Shown here: positions 24,304 to 32,361 of the stretch, piece by piece
Position numbering within the stretch: position 1 is the stretch's first letter
Layout of the letters: each line of letters opens with the position of its first letter
Source: JBDTSW01 sp963807385
GTDB taxonomy: Bacteria > Actinomycetota > Thermoleophilia > Solirubrobacterales > 70-9
Length of the DNA: 64,000 nucleotides
Assembly (NCBI GenBank): GCA_963807385.1
Contig: CAWEBQ010000002.1
Location: 992,001 to 1,056,000 of the forward strand
Reading direction: 5' to 3'
The notes under the pieces: generated by a model
What the model was told of the DNA's origin: nothing
The model's database searches: none
What the model saw: the letters and a program-made list of their open reading frames with translations, nothing else
Translations under genes and position numbers: made by a program

Positions 24304-25392
24304 ATGGCGGTAACTGCCGAGTTCGTGCCGAACCAGAAGGCGACCGAGGCGGTCGAGGCCCATGTGATCTGGATGACGACCGGGCTTTCCTGCGACGGAG
24401 ACTCGGTGGCCATGACCTCGGCGGTCAACCCCAGCCTTGAGGACATCATCACCCAGGCGATCCCCGGCATGCCAAAGGTGATCGTCCACAACCCGGTCCT
24501 CGCCTACGAGAACGGCGCCGAGTTCATCGAGTGGTGGTGGAAGGCCGAGCGCGGCGAACTTGACCCCTTCGTGCTGTGCGTCGAGGGCTCGATCCCCAAC
24601 GAGGAGCTCGCGGGCGAGGGCCATTTCGCGGCGATCGGAGACAACCCGGAGACCGGGCAGCCGATCACGACGAGCGAGTGGCTCGACCGCCTGGCCCCGA
24701 AGGCCGCGGCCGTCGTCGCGATCGGCACCTGCGCGACCTACGGCGGTATCCCCGCGATGAAGAACAACCCCACCGGGGCGATGGGCGTAGCCGACCACCT
24801 CGGCTGGGACTGGAAGTCCACCGCCGGCCTGCCGGTCGTCAACATCCCGGGCTGCCCCGCGCAGCCGGACAACATGACGGAGTGCCTGCTTTACCTCGCG
24901 CTGCACCTCGCCGGGCTGGCACCGGTGCCCGACCTCGACGAGCTTGGGCGACCGACGTGGCTGTTCGGCCGCACGGTTCGCGAGGGCTGCAACCGGGCGG
25001 GGTTCGCCGAGGAGGGCCAGTTCGCCACCGAGTACGGCGACGATCCGCGCTGCCTGGTGAAGCTGGGCTGCAAGGGCCCGGTCGTGAAGTGCAACGTGCC
25101 AGTCCGAGGCTGGGTCGATGGCTACGGAGGCTGCCCGAACGTCGGCGGGATCTGCATGGCCTGCACGATGCCCGGCTTCCCCGACAAGTTCATGCCGTTC
25201 ATGGAGCCGGACGCCGCGGGGAAGATGGGCGCGAACTTCGAGCGCTTCTTCCCGGGCCCGATGTTCCGCTACTTCCGCCGGCGGAACATCAAGAACAAGT
25301 ACGACGTCGAGCCGGAGTGGCGCAAGCCCGGGAAGCAGATCCTGACCGGCTACCGCCAGCGAACCGACGGCTACACGCCGCCGGGGAGCTGA
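24304..25392 (+). CDS. hhyS: [NiFe]-hydrogenase small subunit, group 1h type
   Basis: 362 aa, electron-transfer subunit with three Fe-S clusters. It begins directly with HVIWMTTGLSCDGDS and has no Tat signal, as in group 1h (formerly group 5) enzymes. The proximal-cluster motif is C30-x-x-D33 in place of C-x-x-C, matching the 3Cys1Asp cluster reported for this group. Other cluster residues are in GTCATYGG, IPGCPAQPDN, REGCNRAGF, RCLVKLGCKGP and GGCPNVGGICMACTMP. ATG 24304 has GGAGAGG upstream. It is followed by the large subunit after 66 bp. Confidence 0.96.
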   Translation: MAVTAEFVPNQKATEAVEAHVIWMTTGLSCDGDSVAMTSAVNPSLEDIITQAIPGMPKVIVHNPVLAYENGAEFIEWWWKAERGELDPFVLCVEGSIPNEELAGEGHFAAIGDNPETGQPITTSEWLDRLAPKAAAVVAIGTCATYGGIPAMKNNPTGAMGVADHLGWDWKSTAGLPVVNIPGCPAQPDNMTECLLYLALHLAGLAPVPDLDELGRPTWLFGRTVREGCNRAGFAEEGQFATEYGDDPRCLVKLGCKGPVVKCNVPVRGWVDGYGGCPNVGGICMACTMPGFPDKFMPFMEPDAAGKMGANFERFFPGPMFRYFRRRNIKNKYDVEPEWRKPGKQILTGYRQRTDGYTPPGS

Positions 25393-25458
25393 GGGCCGAT
25401 ACGGCCGGCTGGGCAGACGCAGAGCACTTGAACACGAGCATCGATCAGGAGGAGAGTC

Positions 25459-27243
25459 ATGGCAACGGTTGAGACCCCACGAGGCGACTCGAAGGTCATG
25501 GTCAAGGAGATGTCGTGGGACCCGATCACGAGGATCGTGGGCTCGCTAGGCATCCACACGGAGATCGACTTCACGAACCGTGAGGTCCTGAAGTGCTACA
25601 GCACCTCGATGATCTTCCGCGGGTTCGACATCTTCATGAAGGGGATCGATCCGCGCGACGCGCACTTCATCACCTCGCGCATTTGCGGCATCTGCGGCGA
25701 CAACCACTGCACCTGCTCATGCCTCAACCAGAACATGGCCTACGGCGTCAAGCCGCCCCCGCTGGGCGACCTCGCGTTCAACCTGGCCGAGACCGCGGAC
25801 TACATGTTCGACCACGCGATCTTCAACGACTGCATGGCGAACGTCGACTTCTGCGAGCAGATGGTCAAGGAGACCAACCCGTCGCTGCTCCAGAAGGCCG
25901 AGCAGGAGCTCGCCCCCGGCGGCGACATCCACGGCTACCGGACGATCGCCGACATCATGCGGGCGCTGAACCCGTTCACGGGCGACTTCTACCTCGAGAC
26001 CCTCCAGGTCGCCAGGTACACGCGCGAGATGTACTGCCTCTTCGGCGGTCGCCACACGCACCCCTCGACCATCCTCCCGGGTGGGTGCAGCGCGCACATC
26101 ACGCACCAGACCTGCACGGATTACTACGTGCGGCTGATGCGGTACTTCGACTACGTGAAGCGCAGCGTGCCGATGCATGACGACCTCTACGACTTCTTCC
26201 TGAGGGAGTTGCCGGGGTACGACATGGTCGGCTACCGCGACACCAACCTCGTCAACTGGGGCTGCTTCGACGATCCGGACTACGTCGATTACAAGTACGA
26301 GAACATGGACGAGTGGGGCAACAAGCGCTACATCACCCCGGGCGTCGCCTTCGACGGCGAGCTGATCACGACCGACCTGGTCGAGATCAACCTGATGATC
26401 CGCATCCTGCTCGGCTCGTCCTACTTCGATGACTGGACCGAGAGCCAGCAGCCGTTCGTGACGAAGGATCCGCTCGGCAACGACGTGGACCCGCGCCACC
26501 CGTGGAACAAGGTGACGCTGCCGCGGCCGCAGGCTCGCGACTTCACGGACAAGTACTCGTGGGTCGTCTCGCCGCGGATGTACGACAAGCGCAACGACAA
26601 GTACGTCGCCTGCGACACCGGCGGCGGCCCGTTCGCCCGCCAGTGGTGCACGGCCAAGGCCGGCCTCGTCGACTTCGGGTACGCAAAGGCGACCGGCGAG
26701 AGCATCCAGATGGTGCTCCCGCGCACGGCCAGCTCCCCCGAGGTGGAGATGGAGTGGAAGGTCCCGGAGAAGTCGAACGCGATCGAGCGCGACCGCGCGC
26801 GCACCTACCACCAGGCGTACTCGGCCCTGATCGGCCTGCACTGCCTGGAGCGCGCGCTGGTGGAGATCCGCGCCGGCCGGACCAAGAGCTGGAACGACTT
26901 CAAGGTTCCTCAGGAGGCCGTCAGCGTCGGCTTCCACGAGGCCGCCCGGGGAGTCCTCTCGCATCACATGGTTATCCAGGACGGCAAGATCGCCAACTAC
27001 CAGCCCTACCCGCCGACGCCGTGGAACGCCAGCGTCCGCGACGTGTACGGGACTCCCGGCCCCTACGAGGACGCGGTTCAGAACACCCCGATCTTCGAGG
27101 AGAACGGCCCGGAGAACTTCAAGGGCGTGGACATCATGCGGGCCGTGCGCTCGTTCGACCCATGCCTGCCGTGCGGCGTGCACATGTATGGCGGCGGCGG
27201 CAAGGTGCGCAAGGTCCAGCACACCCCCACGGGGATGAGCTGA
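25459..27243 (+). CDS. hhyL: [NiFe]-hydrogenase large subunit, group 1h type
   Basis: 594-aa catalytic subunit that holds the NiFe(CN)2CO centre and oxidises H2. The L1 motif is RICGICGDNHC (C76, C79, H82) and the L2 motif DPCLPCGVH (C569, C572, H575), so all four nickel cysteines are present. A 19-residue C-terminal extension after H575 (MYGGGGKVRKVQHTPTGMS) is the part removed by the maturation protease encoded at 30735. Both motifs and the partner small subunit fit group 1h, linked to scavenging of atmospheric-level H2. ATG 25459 has GGAGGAG upstream. Confidence 0.97.
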   Translation: MATVETPRGDSKVMVKEMSWDPITRIVGSLGIHTEIDFTNREVLKCYSTSMIFRGFDIFMKGIDPRDAHFITSRICGICGDNHCTCSCLNQNMAYGVKPPPLGDLAFNLAETADYMFDHAIFNDCMANVDFCEQMVKETNPSLLQKAEQELAPGGDIHGYRTIADIMRALNPFTGDFYLETLQVARYTREMYCLFGGRHTHPSTILPGGCSAHITHQTCTDYYVRLMRYFDYVKRSVPMHDDLYDFFLRELPGYDMVGYRDTNLVNWGCFDDPDYVDYKYENMDEWGNKRYITPGVAFDGELITTDLVEINLMIRILLGSSYFDDWTESQQPFVTKDPLGNDVDPRHPWNKVTLPRPQARDFTDKYSWVVSPRMYDKRNDKYVACDTGGGPFARQWCTAKAGLVDFGYAKATGESIQMVLPRTASSPEVEMEWKVPEKSNAIERDRARTYHQAYSALIGLHCLERALVEIRAGRTKSWNDFKVPQEAVSVGFHEAARGVLSHHMVIQDGKIANYQPYPPTPWNASVRDVYGTPGPYEDAVQNTPIFEENGPENFKGVDIMRAVRSFDPCLPCGVHMYGGGGKVRKVQHTPTGMS

Positions 27244-27313
27244 GCTGAGCGCCACCGAGACAAACGGCTCCGCCGCCCCGGCGGCGGAGCTCGGGCCGCC
27301 CCCCGAGGCGCTC

Positions 27314-28162
27314 GTGGCCCGGGTCCAGGAGCTGACGGAGCGCCTCGAGCGGCTGCCGGACCAGACGGCGCGGCAGAGTGCGGATGAGTTGGTGTCCGCG
27401 ATCCTGGAGCTCTACGGCGAGGGCCTGGAGCGCATCTTCAGCGCGATGTCCGAGGAGGGCGAGGCCGGGGAGCGCCTGCGCGAGCGGCTGCAGGACGACG
27501 GCCTCGTGGCAAGCCTGATGCTGATCCACGACCTCTACCCGATCCCGCTCGAGGAGAGGGTGGTGGAGGCGCTCGAGAGCGTGCGTCCATACATGGAGTC
27601 CCACGGCGGCAACGTCAAGCTGCTGGAGCTCAAGGACGGCACCGCGAGGATCTCGCTCGAGGGGAGCTGCAAGACCTGCCCAGCATCAGCCTCCACGCTG
27701 GAGCTTGCGATCAAGCAGGCGCTCGACGAGTCGGCTCCCGACCTCGGGGCGCTGATTGTGGAGGGCGCCCAGACCATCCAGCCGGCGGTCTCCGGCAGCG
27801 CGATGGAGCTGCCGGTGCTGCAGGTAGCCCCGGGTGAGGAGGGCGTCCAGCCCAGCTGGTTCCCACTGCCCGGAGCCGAGCAGATCACGGAGGGCGAGGC
27901 TCGGGGCACGGAGGTAGCCGGCGTCCCGCTGGTCGTGGCCAGGGTGGAGGGTGGGCTGCTCGCCTACCGCGATGCCTGCGCGGGGTGCGAGTCCGCGCTT
28001 CACGCCGGCAAGCTCGCGGACGGCACGCTGACCTGCCCCTCCTGCGAGCGGAACTTCCACCTCCCGCGAGCCGGACGGTCCCTGGACGACGACCGGCTGC
28101 AGCTGGAGCCGGTGCCGCTCTTGGGGGGCCCTGAGGGCACGCGCGTGGCCCTGGCGGCATGA
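27314..28162 (+). CDS. NifU C-terminal domain fused to a degenerate Rieske-like domain
   Basis: 282 aa. Residues 1-75 are helical. Residues about 80-150 are a NifU C-terminal domain (VRPYMESHGGNVKLLEL, then SLEGSCKTCPASASTLE) with the C-x-x-C cluster motif. Residues about 180-275 resemble a Rieske ferredoxin, but ligands read CAGC and CPSC where C-x-H and C-x-x-H are expected, giving four cysteines. It probably carries or delivers Fe-S clusters and may receive electrons from the hydrogenase. The frame is open back to CTG 27245 (CTGAGCGCCACC), which may be the true start; GTG 27314 is the first conventional one. Confidence 0.85.
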   Translation: MARVQELTERLERLPDQTARQSADELVSAILELYGEGLERIFSAMSEEGEAGERLRERLQDDGLVASLMLIHDLYPIPLEERVVEALESVRPYMESHGGNVKLLELKDGTARISLEGSCKTCPASASTLELAIKQALDESAPDLGALIVEGAQTIQPAVSGSAMELPVLQVAPGEEGVQPSWFPLPGAEQITEGEARGTEVAGVPLVVARVEGGLLAYRDACAGCESALHAGKLADGTLTCPSCERNFHLPRAGRSLDDDRLQLEPVPLLGGPEGTRVALAA

Positions 28163-28854
28163 GCGAGTCCACCGACCGGCTGGGCTCGTCCCGGCGCCGC
28201 GCCGAGATGGTGTCGGGCCTGCGGCGGCTCACCGCAAACCGGGGTCAGACCTCTGGTCTGACCCCTCAGGGCACCGATGCCGCGGCCAATGGCAACGGGC
28301 GCCCAGGCGAGGAGAGCTGCGACCTCTGCGGCAACGACATCCCGGCCGAGCACCGCCACCTCCTCCACCTGACCGAGCGCCAGATCCTGTGTGCCTGCGA
28401 GCCCTGCGTCGCGATGCGCTCGGGGGACGCGGAGCTGCGCCCAACCGGCACGAGGATCGTCTGGCTGGACGACTTCGAGCTCTCCGACGAGCTGTGGGCG
28501 GCGTTCGGCCTCCCGATCGGCCTCGCGTTCTTCCTCGACTCGACCACCGCCGGCGGGATCGTCGCCTTCTATCCCAGCCCCGGCGGCTCGATGGAGTCCG
28601 AGCTCGACCTCAACGCCTGGGATGAGCTCAAGTCCGCCAACCCGGTGCTGGAAAGCCTGGACGCCGACGGCGAGGCGCTGCTCGTCAACCGCACGTCCGA
28701 CCCGCCTCAGCACGCGATCGTCCCCGTGGACGAGTGCTACCGGCTCGTCGGGCTGGTGAAGGTCGCCTGGGAGGGGATCTCCGGCGGCAGCGGCCCGGAG
28801 GAGGCGATCGCGGGATTCTTCGACGAGCTGCGCTCGCGGAGCGTCCAGGCATGA
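28159..28854 (+). CDS. DUF5947 family hydrogenase-associated protein
   Basis: 231 aa. The DUF5947 signature is ESCDLCGNDIPAEHRHLLHL followed by QILCACEPCVAM, four or five cysteines likely binding zinc or iron. The rest is mixed alpha/beta with FYPSPGGSMESELDLNAW and ECYRLVGLVKVAWEG. The gene overlaps both neighbours (ATGA). Between an N-terminal helix and the Cys domain there is an insertion, NRGQTSGLTPQG, encoded by a perfect 11-bp palindrome. The family occurs with group 1h hydrogenases; its function is not known. Confidence 0.85.
   Translation: MSESTDRLGSSRRRAEMVSGLRRLTANRGQTSGLTPQGTDAAANGNGRPGEESCDLCGNDIPAEHRHLLHLTERQILCACEPCVAMRSGDAELRPTGTRIVWLDDFELSDELWAAFGLPIGLAFFLDSTTAGGIVAFYPSPGGSMESELDLNAWDELKSANPVLESLDADGEALLVNRTSDPPQHAIVPVDECYRLVGLVKVAWEGISGGSGPEEAIAGFFDELRSRSVQA
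28241..28265. repeat. REP-like palindrome GGGGTCAGACC inserted in frame
   Basis: GGGGTCAGACC (28241-28251), loop TCT, GGTCTGACCCC (28255-28265): perfect 11-bp arms. This GGGGTCAGACC-type palindrome is a common dispersed element in bacterial genomes, often linked with RAYT-type transposases. Here it lies within the DUF5947 coding region and keeps the frame open. Confidence 0.65.
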
Positions 28855-29588
28855 GCCCCGGGAACGGTGACCGCGCCGACCGGGGGCCGGCCGCGCAGGC
28901 CGCCCGTGCAGCTCGGGACGCGGAGACGCAGACCGCTCAGCCCACGGACAGGCCGGTGCCCGAGTTCTCCGTCGCCGGCGTCGGCCACGTCGAGCGGGCC
29001 GCCGCCCCCACGCTGCGCTTTGACATCGAGGCGACCGAGGCGACCGGCCGCAGCATTTACACGGTCGCGCTCACGGCGATGATCGAGATTGAGCCCTCGA
29101 AGCGCCGCTACGACGACGCGGAGCGGGAGCGGCTGGTGGAGCTCTTCGGCGAGCCCGAGCGCTGGGCCTCCACCACGTCCAGCCTGCGCTGGGCGCAGGT
29201 GCAGGCGCTCGTCCCCAGCTTCACGGACTCCGCGCGCTTTTCGCTCGAGCTGCCCTGCACCTACGACCACGAGGTGGGTGCCACCAAGTACCTGAACGGC
29301 CTCAGCGGTGGCACCGCCCCGCTGCGCTTTCACTTCAACGGCACGGTCATCTGGGAGGGCGATGACGGACGCATGCAGCTCACCCAGATCCCGTGGGACT
29401 GCTCGGCCCGCTTCGAGATGCCCACGGCGTCCTGGCGGGCGATGATCGAGGAGAGCTACCCCTACCGGGGCTGGATCGCCCTCGACAAGGCCACCATCGA
29501 GCGGCTTGAGAGCCGCAAGGCCGAACGCGCCGCGCCGACGATGGAGGCGACGGTCGCCGAGCTGCTCGACTCGGCGCCGGGGGACTGA
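28851..29588 (+). CDS. DUF6084 family hydrogenase-associated protein
   Basis: 245 aa. After a charged N-terminal tail of about 35 residues comes a beta-rich domain: PEFSVAGVGHVERAAAPTLR, ALTAMIEIEPSKRRYDDAER, ELFGEPERWAST, SLELPCTYDHEVGATKYLNG and LTQIPWDCSARFEMPTASWR. These match the DUF6084 family, found beside DUF5947 in hydrogenase operons. No signal peptide or membrane span is present, so it is probably cytoplasmic. It overlaps DUF5947 by four bases and abuts the next gene (shared base). Function is unknown; a role in complex assembly is inferred from context only. Confidence 0.8.
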   Translation: MSPGNGDRADRGPAAQAARAARDAETQTAQPTDRPVPEFSVAGVGHVERAAAPTLRFDIEATEATGRSIYTVALTAMIEIEPSKRRYDDAERERLVELFGEPERWASTTSSLRWAQVQALVPSFTDSARFSLELPCTYDHEVGATKYLNGLSGGTAPLRFHFNGTVIWEGDDGRMQLTQIPWDCSARFEMPTASWRAMIEESYPYRGWIALDKATIERLESRKAERAAPTMEATVAELLDSAPGD

Positions 29589-30742
29589 TGGAGAAGGCGC
29601 TCGAGGGCCTGCTCGACTCGCTCCTCTACGAGGGCTACGCCCTCTACCCCTACACGCCGGGCGCCACCAAGAACGCGACGCCAACGCCGTTCGGGATCGT
29701 TTACCCACCGGCCTACGCCGAGGGGAATCCGGCCACCTTCGACCACCTCCGGATGGAGTGCCTGGTGGAGGCAGGATCCGACGCCGAGCTGAGCGCGACG
29801 ATCTGCTTCCTCCAGCCCCAGGGCGAGCGGCACAAGGCGGCGGCCCGGCGGCTCGAGATCTCCGCCACGGCGCTCCCGTCGCTGATCGAGGACGGAGCGG
29901 GCGAGGAGTTCACGTTCGAGGGCGAGGAGACCGTCGCCGGGCGGGTCCGGATGCGCGCGGAGACGATCGGCGACGGCCTGACCCGGGTCAAGGTCTGCGT
30001 CCACAACTCGACGAGGCCGCCGGGGGATGGGGCCGCGCTCGATCGCGCCTCGGCGCTGCGGTTCAGCCTGATCTCCACGCACGTGGTGGCCGAGGTGGGA
30101 GGCGGGCGCTTCGTCTCGCCCCTCGACACCAAGGGGCCGCACGCGGAGGCGCTCGCCGGGTCCGAGAGCATCAACACCTGGCCGGTGCTGGCGAACCCCT
30201 CCGACACCGCGATGCTGGGCGCCGCGATCGTCCTGCCCGACCACCCGAGCATGGCGCCGGAGAGCCTTGGGAACCTCTTCGACTCGACAGAGATCGAGGA
30301 GGCGCTCCTGCTCCACGTCCACGCGCTCAGCGACTCCGAGCGTGAGGAGATCGAGCGCCAGGACCCGGCCGTCCGGGAGATGGTGGAGCGGGCCGCGGCG
30401 ACGACGCCGGAGCAGATCATGAACCTGCACGGCCGGATGTCGGAAGCGGAGCCCGAGCCGGGGCATCCCAACCCGGGCGAGGCGAGCATCGAGATCGAGG
30501 GCGCGACCTTCGTCAAGGGCGGCAAGGTGGTGCTGCGGCCGCGGACCGACCGCGACGTGATGGACAAGCTTCTCGCGGGGAAGGTGGCCACGATCGAGCG
30601 GATCTACCACGACTTCGACGACCGGGCGCACATCGGCGTCACCGTTGACGACGACGCCGCGCAGCCGCTGTTCCGCGAGACCGGCCGCTACCTGTTCTTC
30701 TCCTCCGACGAGGTCGAGTCCGTCGAGGCCCGCGATGCCTGA
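29588..30742 (+). CDS. Conserved hydrogenase-operon protein of unknown function (384 aa)
   Basis: 384 aa, soluble. The N-terminus LLDSLLYEGYALYPYTPGAT and TPFGIVYPP is strongly patterned, as is the middle SINTWPVLANPSDTAMLGAA and ILPDHPSMAPES. The C-terminus contains KGGKVVLRPRTDRDVMDKLL and ERIYHDFDDRAHIGVTVDDD. The overall pattern suggests a beta-rich fold with a helical C-terminal part. The gene is locked between DUF6084 and the protease with overlaps at both ends. I know it only as a companion of group 1h hydrogenases; no catalytic motif is visible. Confidence 0.75.
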   Translation: MEKALEGLLDSLLYEGYALYPYTPGATKNATPTPFGIVYPPAYAEGNPATFDHLRMECLVEAGSDAELSATICFLQPQGERHKAAARRLEISATALPSLIEDGAGEEFTFEGEETVAGRVRMRAETIGDGLTRVKVCVHNSTRPPGDGAALDRASALRFSLISTHVVAEVGGGRFVSPLDTKGPHAEALAGSESINTWPVLANPSDTAMLGAAIVLPDHPSMAPESLGNLFDSTEIEEALLLHVHALSDSEREEIERQDPAVREMVERAAATTPEQIMNLHGRMSEAEPEPGHPNPGEASIEIEGATFVKGGKVVLRPRTDRDVMDKLLAGKVATIERIYHDFDDRAHIGVTVDDDAAQPLFRETGRYLFFSSDEVESVEARDA

Positions 30743-31262
30743 TCGCCAGCGACAGATACTGGTCGCCGGCGTCGGCAACTCATGGCTGCAGGACGACGGC
30801 TTCGGGAGCGCCGTCGTCAAGCGCCTGGGCGAGCTCGAGCTGCCCGGCGGCGTCAGGGTCCTGGACTTCGGCACGGGTGGCCTCGACCTGGCCTACGAGG
30901 TGATGCGCGGGTACGACGCGCTGCTCCTAGTGGACGTGAGCAAACAGGGAGGCGAGCCGGGGACGCTGTACGTGATCGACCCGCGCGACGAGGAGATCAA
31001 GCCGATCGACGACGGGGAGACCGTGAACCCCCACGGCATGGACCCGCACACGGTCCTGCGCTTCATCAAGACGGTTGGCGGATCGCCGGGGAAGGTGACG
31101 GTGATCGCCTGCGAGCCCGCGGAGGTCGAGGAGATGGGCCTTGCGCTCTCGCCGGAGGTCCAGGCCGCGGTCGGCAAGGCCGTTGACCTCGTGATCGACA
31201 CGGTCGCGGAGCTGCAGACCGATGCGGCCTACGAGGACGCCGGCGCGGAGGCCGAGGCCTGA
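30735..31262 (+). CDS. Hydrogenase maturation protease (HyaD/HupD family, M52)
   Basis: 175 aa. The N-terminal VAGVGNSWLQDDGFGSAVVK is the nickel-sensing signature of M52 endopeptidases, with D in place of the usual E in the DEG triad (DDGFG). A conserved acidic residue follows in LLLVDVSKQGG, and a histidine cluster NPHGMDPHTVLRF supplies the third ligand. The enzyme should cut the large subunit after H575 once nickel is inserted. ATG 30735 overlaps the upstream gene by 8 bp, and the stop shares one base with hypA. Confidence 0.9.
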   Translation: MPDRQRQILVAGVGNSWLQDDGFGSAVVKRLGELELPGGVRVLDFGTGGLDLAYEVMRGYDALLLVDVSKQGGEPGTLYVIDPRDEEIKPIDDGETVNPHGMDPHTVLRFIKTVGGSPGKVTVIACEPAEVEEMGLALSPEVQAAVGKAVDLVIDTVAELQTDAAYEDAGAEAEA

Positions 31263-31660
31263 TGCACGAGCTCTCGATCGCGCAGGCCGTCGTGGACACG
31301 GCCACCAAGCACTCCGGCGGCCGGCGGGTAAAGCTGATCAGCCTCCGCCTCGGGACGATGCGCCAGGTGGTCTTCGACTCGCTCGACTTCTACTTCGAGA
31401 TAGTGGCCCGGGACAGCCTCTGCGAGGGCGCGACCCTGGAGCACGAGCTGGTCGCCGCGCGCCTGCGCTGCCCGGAGTGCGAGCGCGAGTGGGATCCGGC
31501 TCCGCAGCCGGTCGCGAGCCACGAGTCCGTCGGGACCGAGCTGGCGCTACCCGTGTTCCGGTGTGCGACCTGCAGCGTCCCCGGCGAGATCGAGGCCGGC
31601 GGCGAGCTGGAGGTAGAGTCGATCGAGGTCGAGGACGCGGCCCCCGCGGCGCTCGGCTGA
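31262..31660 (+). CDS. hypA: Nickel metallochaperone HypA
   Basis: 132 aa. The start MHELSIAQAVVD contains the nickel-binding MHE. The zinc domain has CPEC (LRCPECEREW) and CATC (FRCATCSVPG). RLGTMRQVVFDSLDFYFEIV is typical of the core. HypA delivers nickel with HypB. The stop is 11 bp before hypB. Confidence 0.95.
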   Translation: MHELSIAQAVVDTATKHSGGRRVKLISLRLGTMRQVVFDSLDFYFEIVARDSLCEGATLEHELVAARLRCPECEREWDPAPQPVASHESVGTELALPVFRCATCSVPGEIEAGGELEVESIEVEDAAPAALG

Positions 31661-31670
31661 AGGAGGACTG

Positions 31671-32351
31671 ATGCACCGCACCAAGATCAGGGTCAGCGAG
31701 GACGCGCTCGACGCGAACGAGACGATCGCGCGCGCCAACCGCGACGACTTCGACCGCGCAGGCGTATCCGTGATCAACCTGATGAGCGCCCCCGGCTCCG
31801 GGAAGACGACGCTCCTCGAACGGGCGCTCAAGGACCTCGAGAGCCCGCGGGTCGGGGTGCTCGAAGGCGATGTCCAGGGCAGCCTCGACGCCGATCGCCT
31901 GGCCGGCCTGCATATCCCGGTGACTCAGCTCAACACCGACTCGGGCTTCGGTGGCGAGTGTCACCTCGACGCCAACATGGTCCGCTCGGCGATCCCCGCC
32001 CTCGACCTCGAGGCGATCGACCTCCTGATCGTCGAGAACGTCGGCAACCTGGTGTGCCCCGCCGAGTTTCGGATCGGCGAGGACGTCAAGGCGATGGTCG
32101 CCTCGGTGGCGGAGGGCGAGGACAAGCCGCTCAAGTACCCGCTGATGTACCGGAGCTGCGAGATGGTCGTCGTGAACAAGATCGACCTCCTCCCCCACGT
32201 CGACTTCGACATGGACCGCTTCCTCGCCAATGTGGAGGCCGTCAATCCCGGCGCGGATCACCTGCTGGTGAGCGCCCGTACCGGCGAGGGCGTAGACGAG
32301 TGGCGGGCGTGGCTGGCGGGCATCCCCGAGCGCGCCGCGGCGCCGGCGTGA
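31671..32351 (+). CDS. hypB: Nickel-inserting GTPase HypB
   Basis: 226 aa. The P-loop is SAPGSGKTTLLERAL near residue 35. Switch and base-recognition motifs appear as EGDVQGSLDADRL, IVENVGNLVCPAEF and VVVNKIDLLPHV (NKID). The C-P metal site between monomers is in NLVCP. There is no His-rich or CXXCGC N-terminal metal-storage region, so it depends on HypA and the transporter for nickel. It is preceded by GAAGGAGG. Confidence 0.95.
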   Translation: MHRTKIRVSEDALDANETIARANRDDFDRAGVSVINLMSAPGSGKTTLLERALKDLESPRVGVLEGDVQGSLDADRLAGLHIPVTQLNTDSGFGGECHLDANMVRSAIPALDLEAIDLLIVENVGNLVCPAEFRIGEDVKAMVASVAEGEDKPLKYPLMYRSCEMVVVNKIDLLPHVDFDMDRFLANVEAVNPGADHLLVSARTGEGVDEWRAWLAGIPERAAAPA

Positions 32352-32361
32352 GCGCGGCCCC

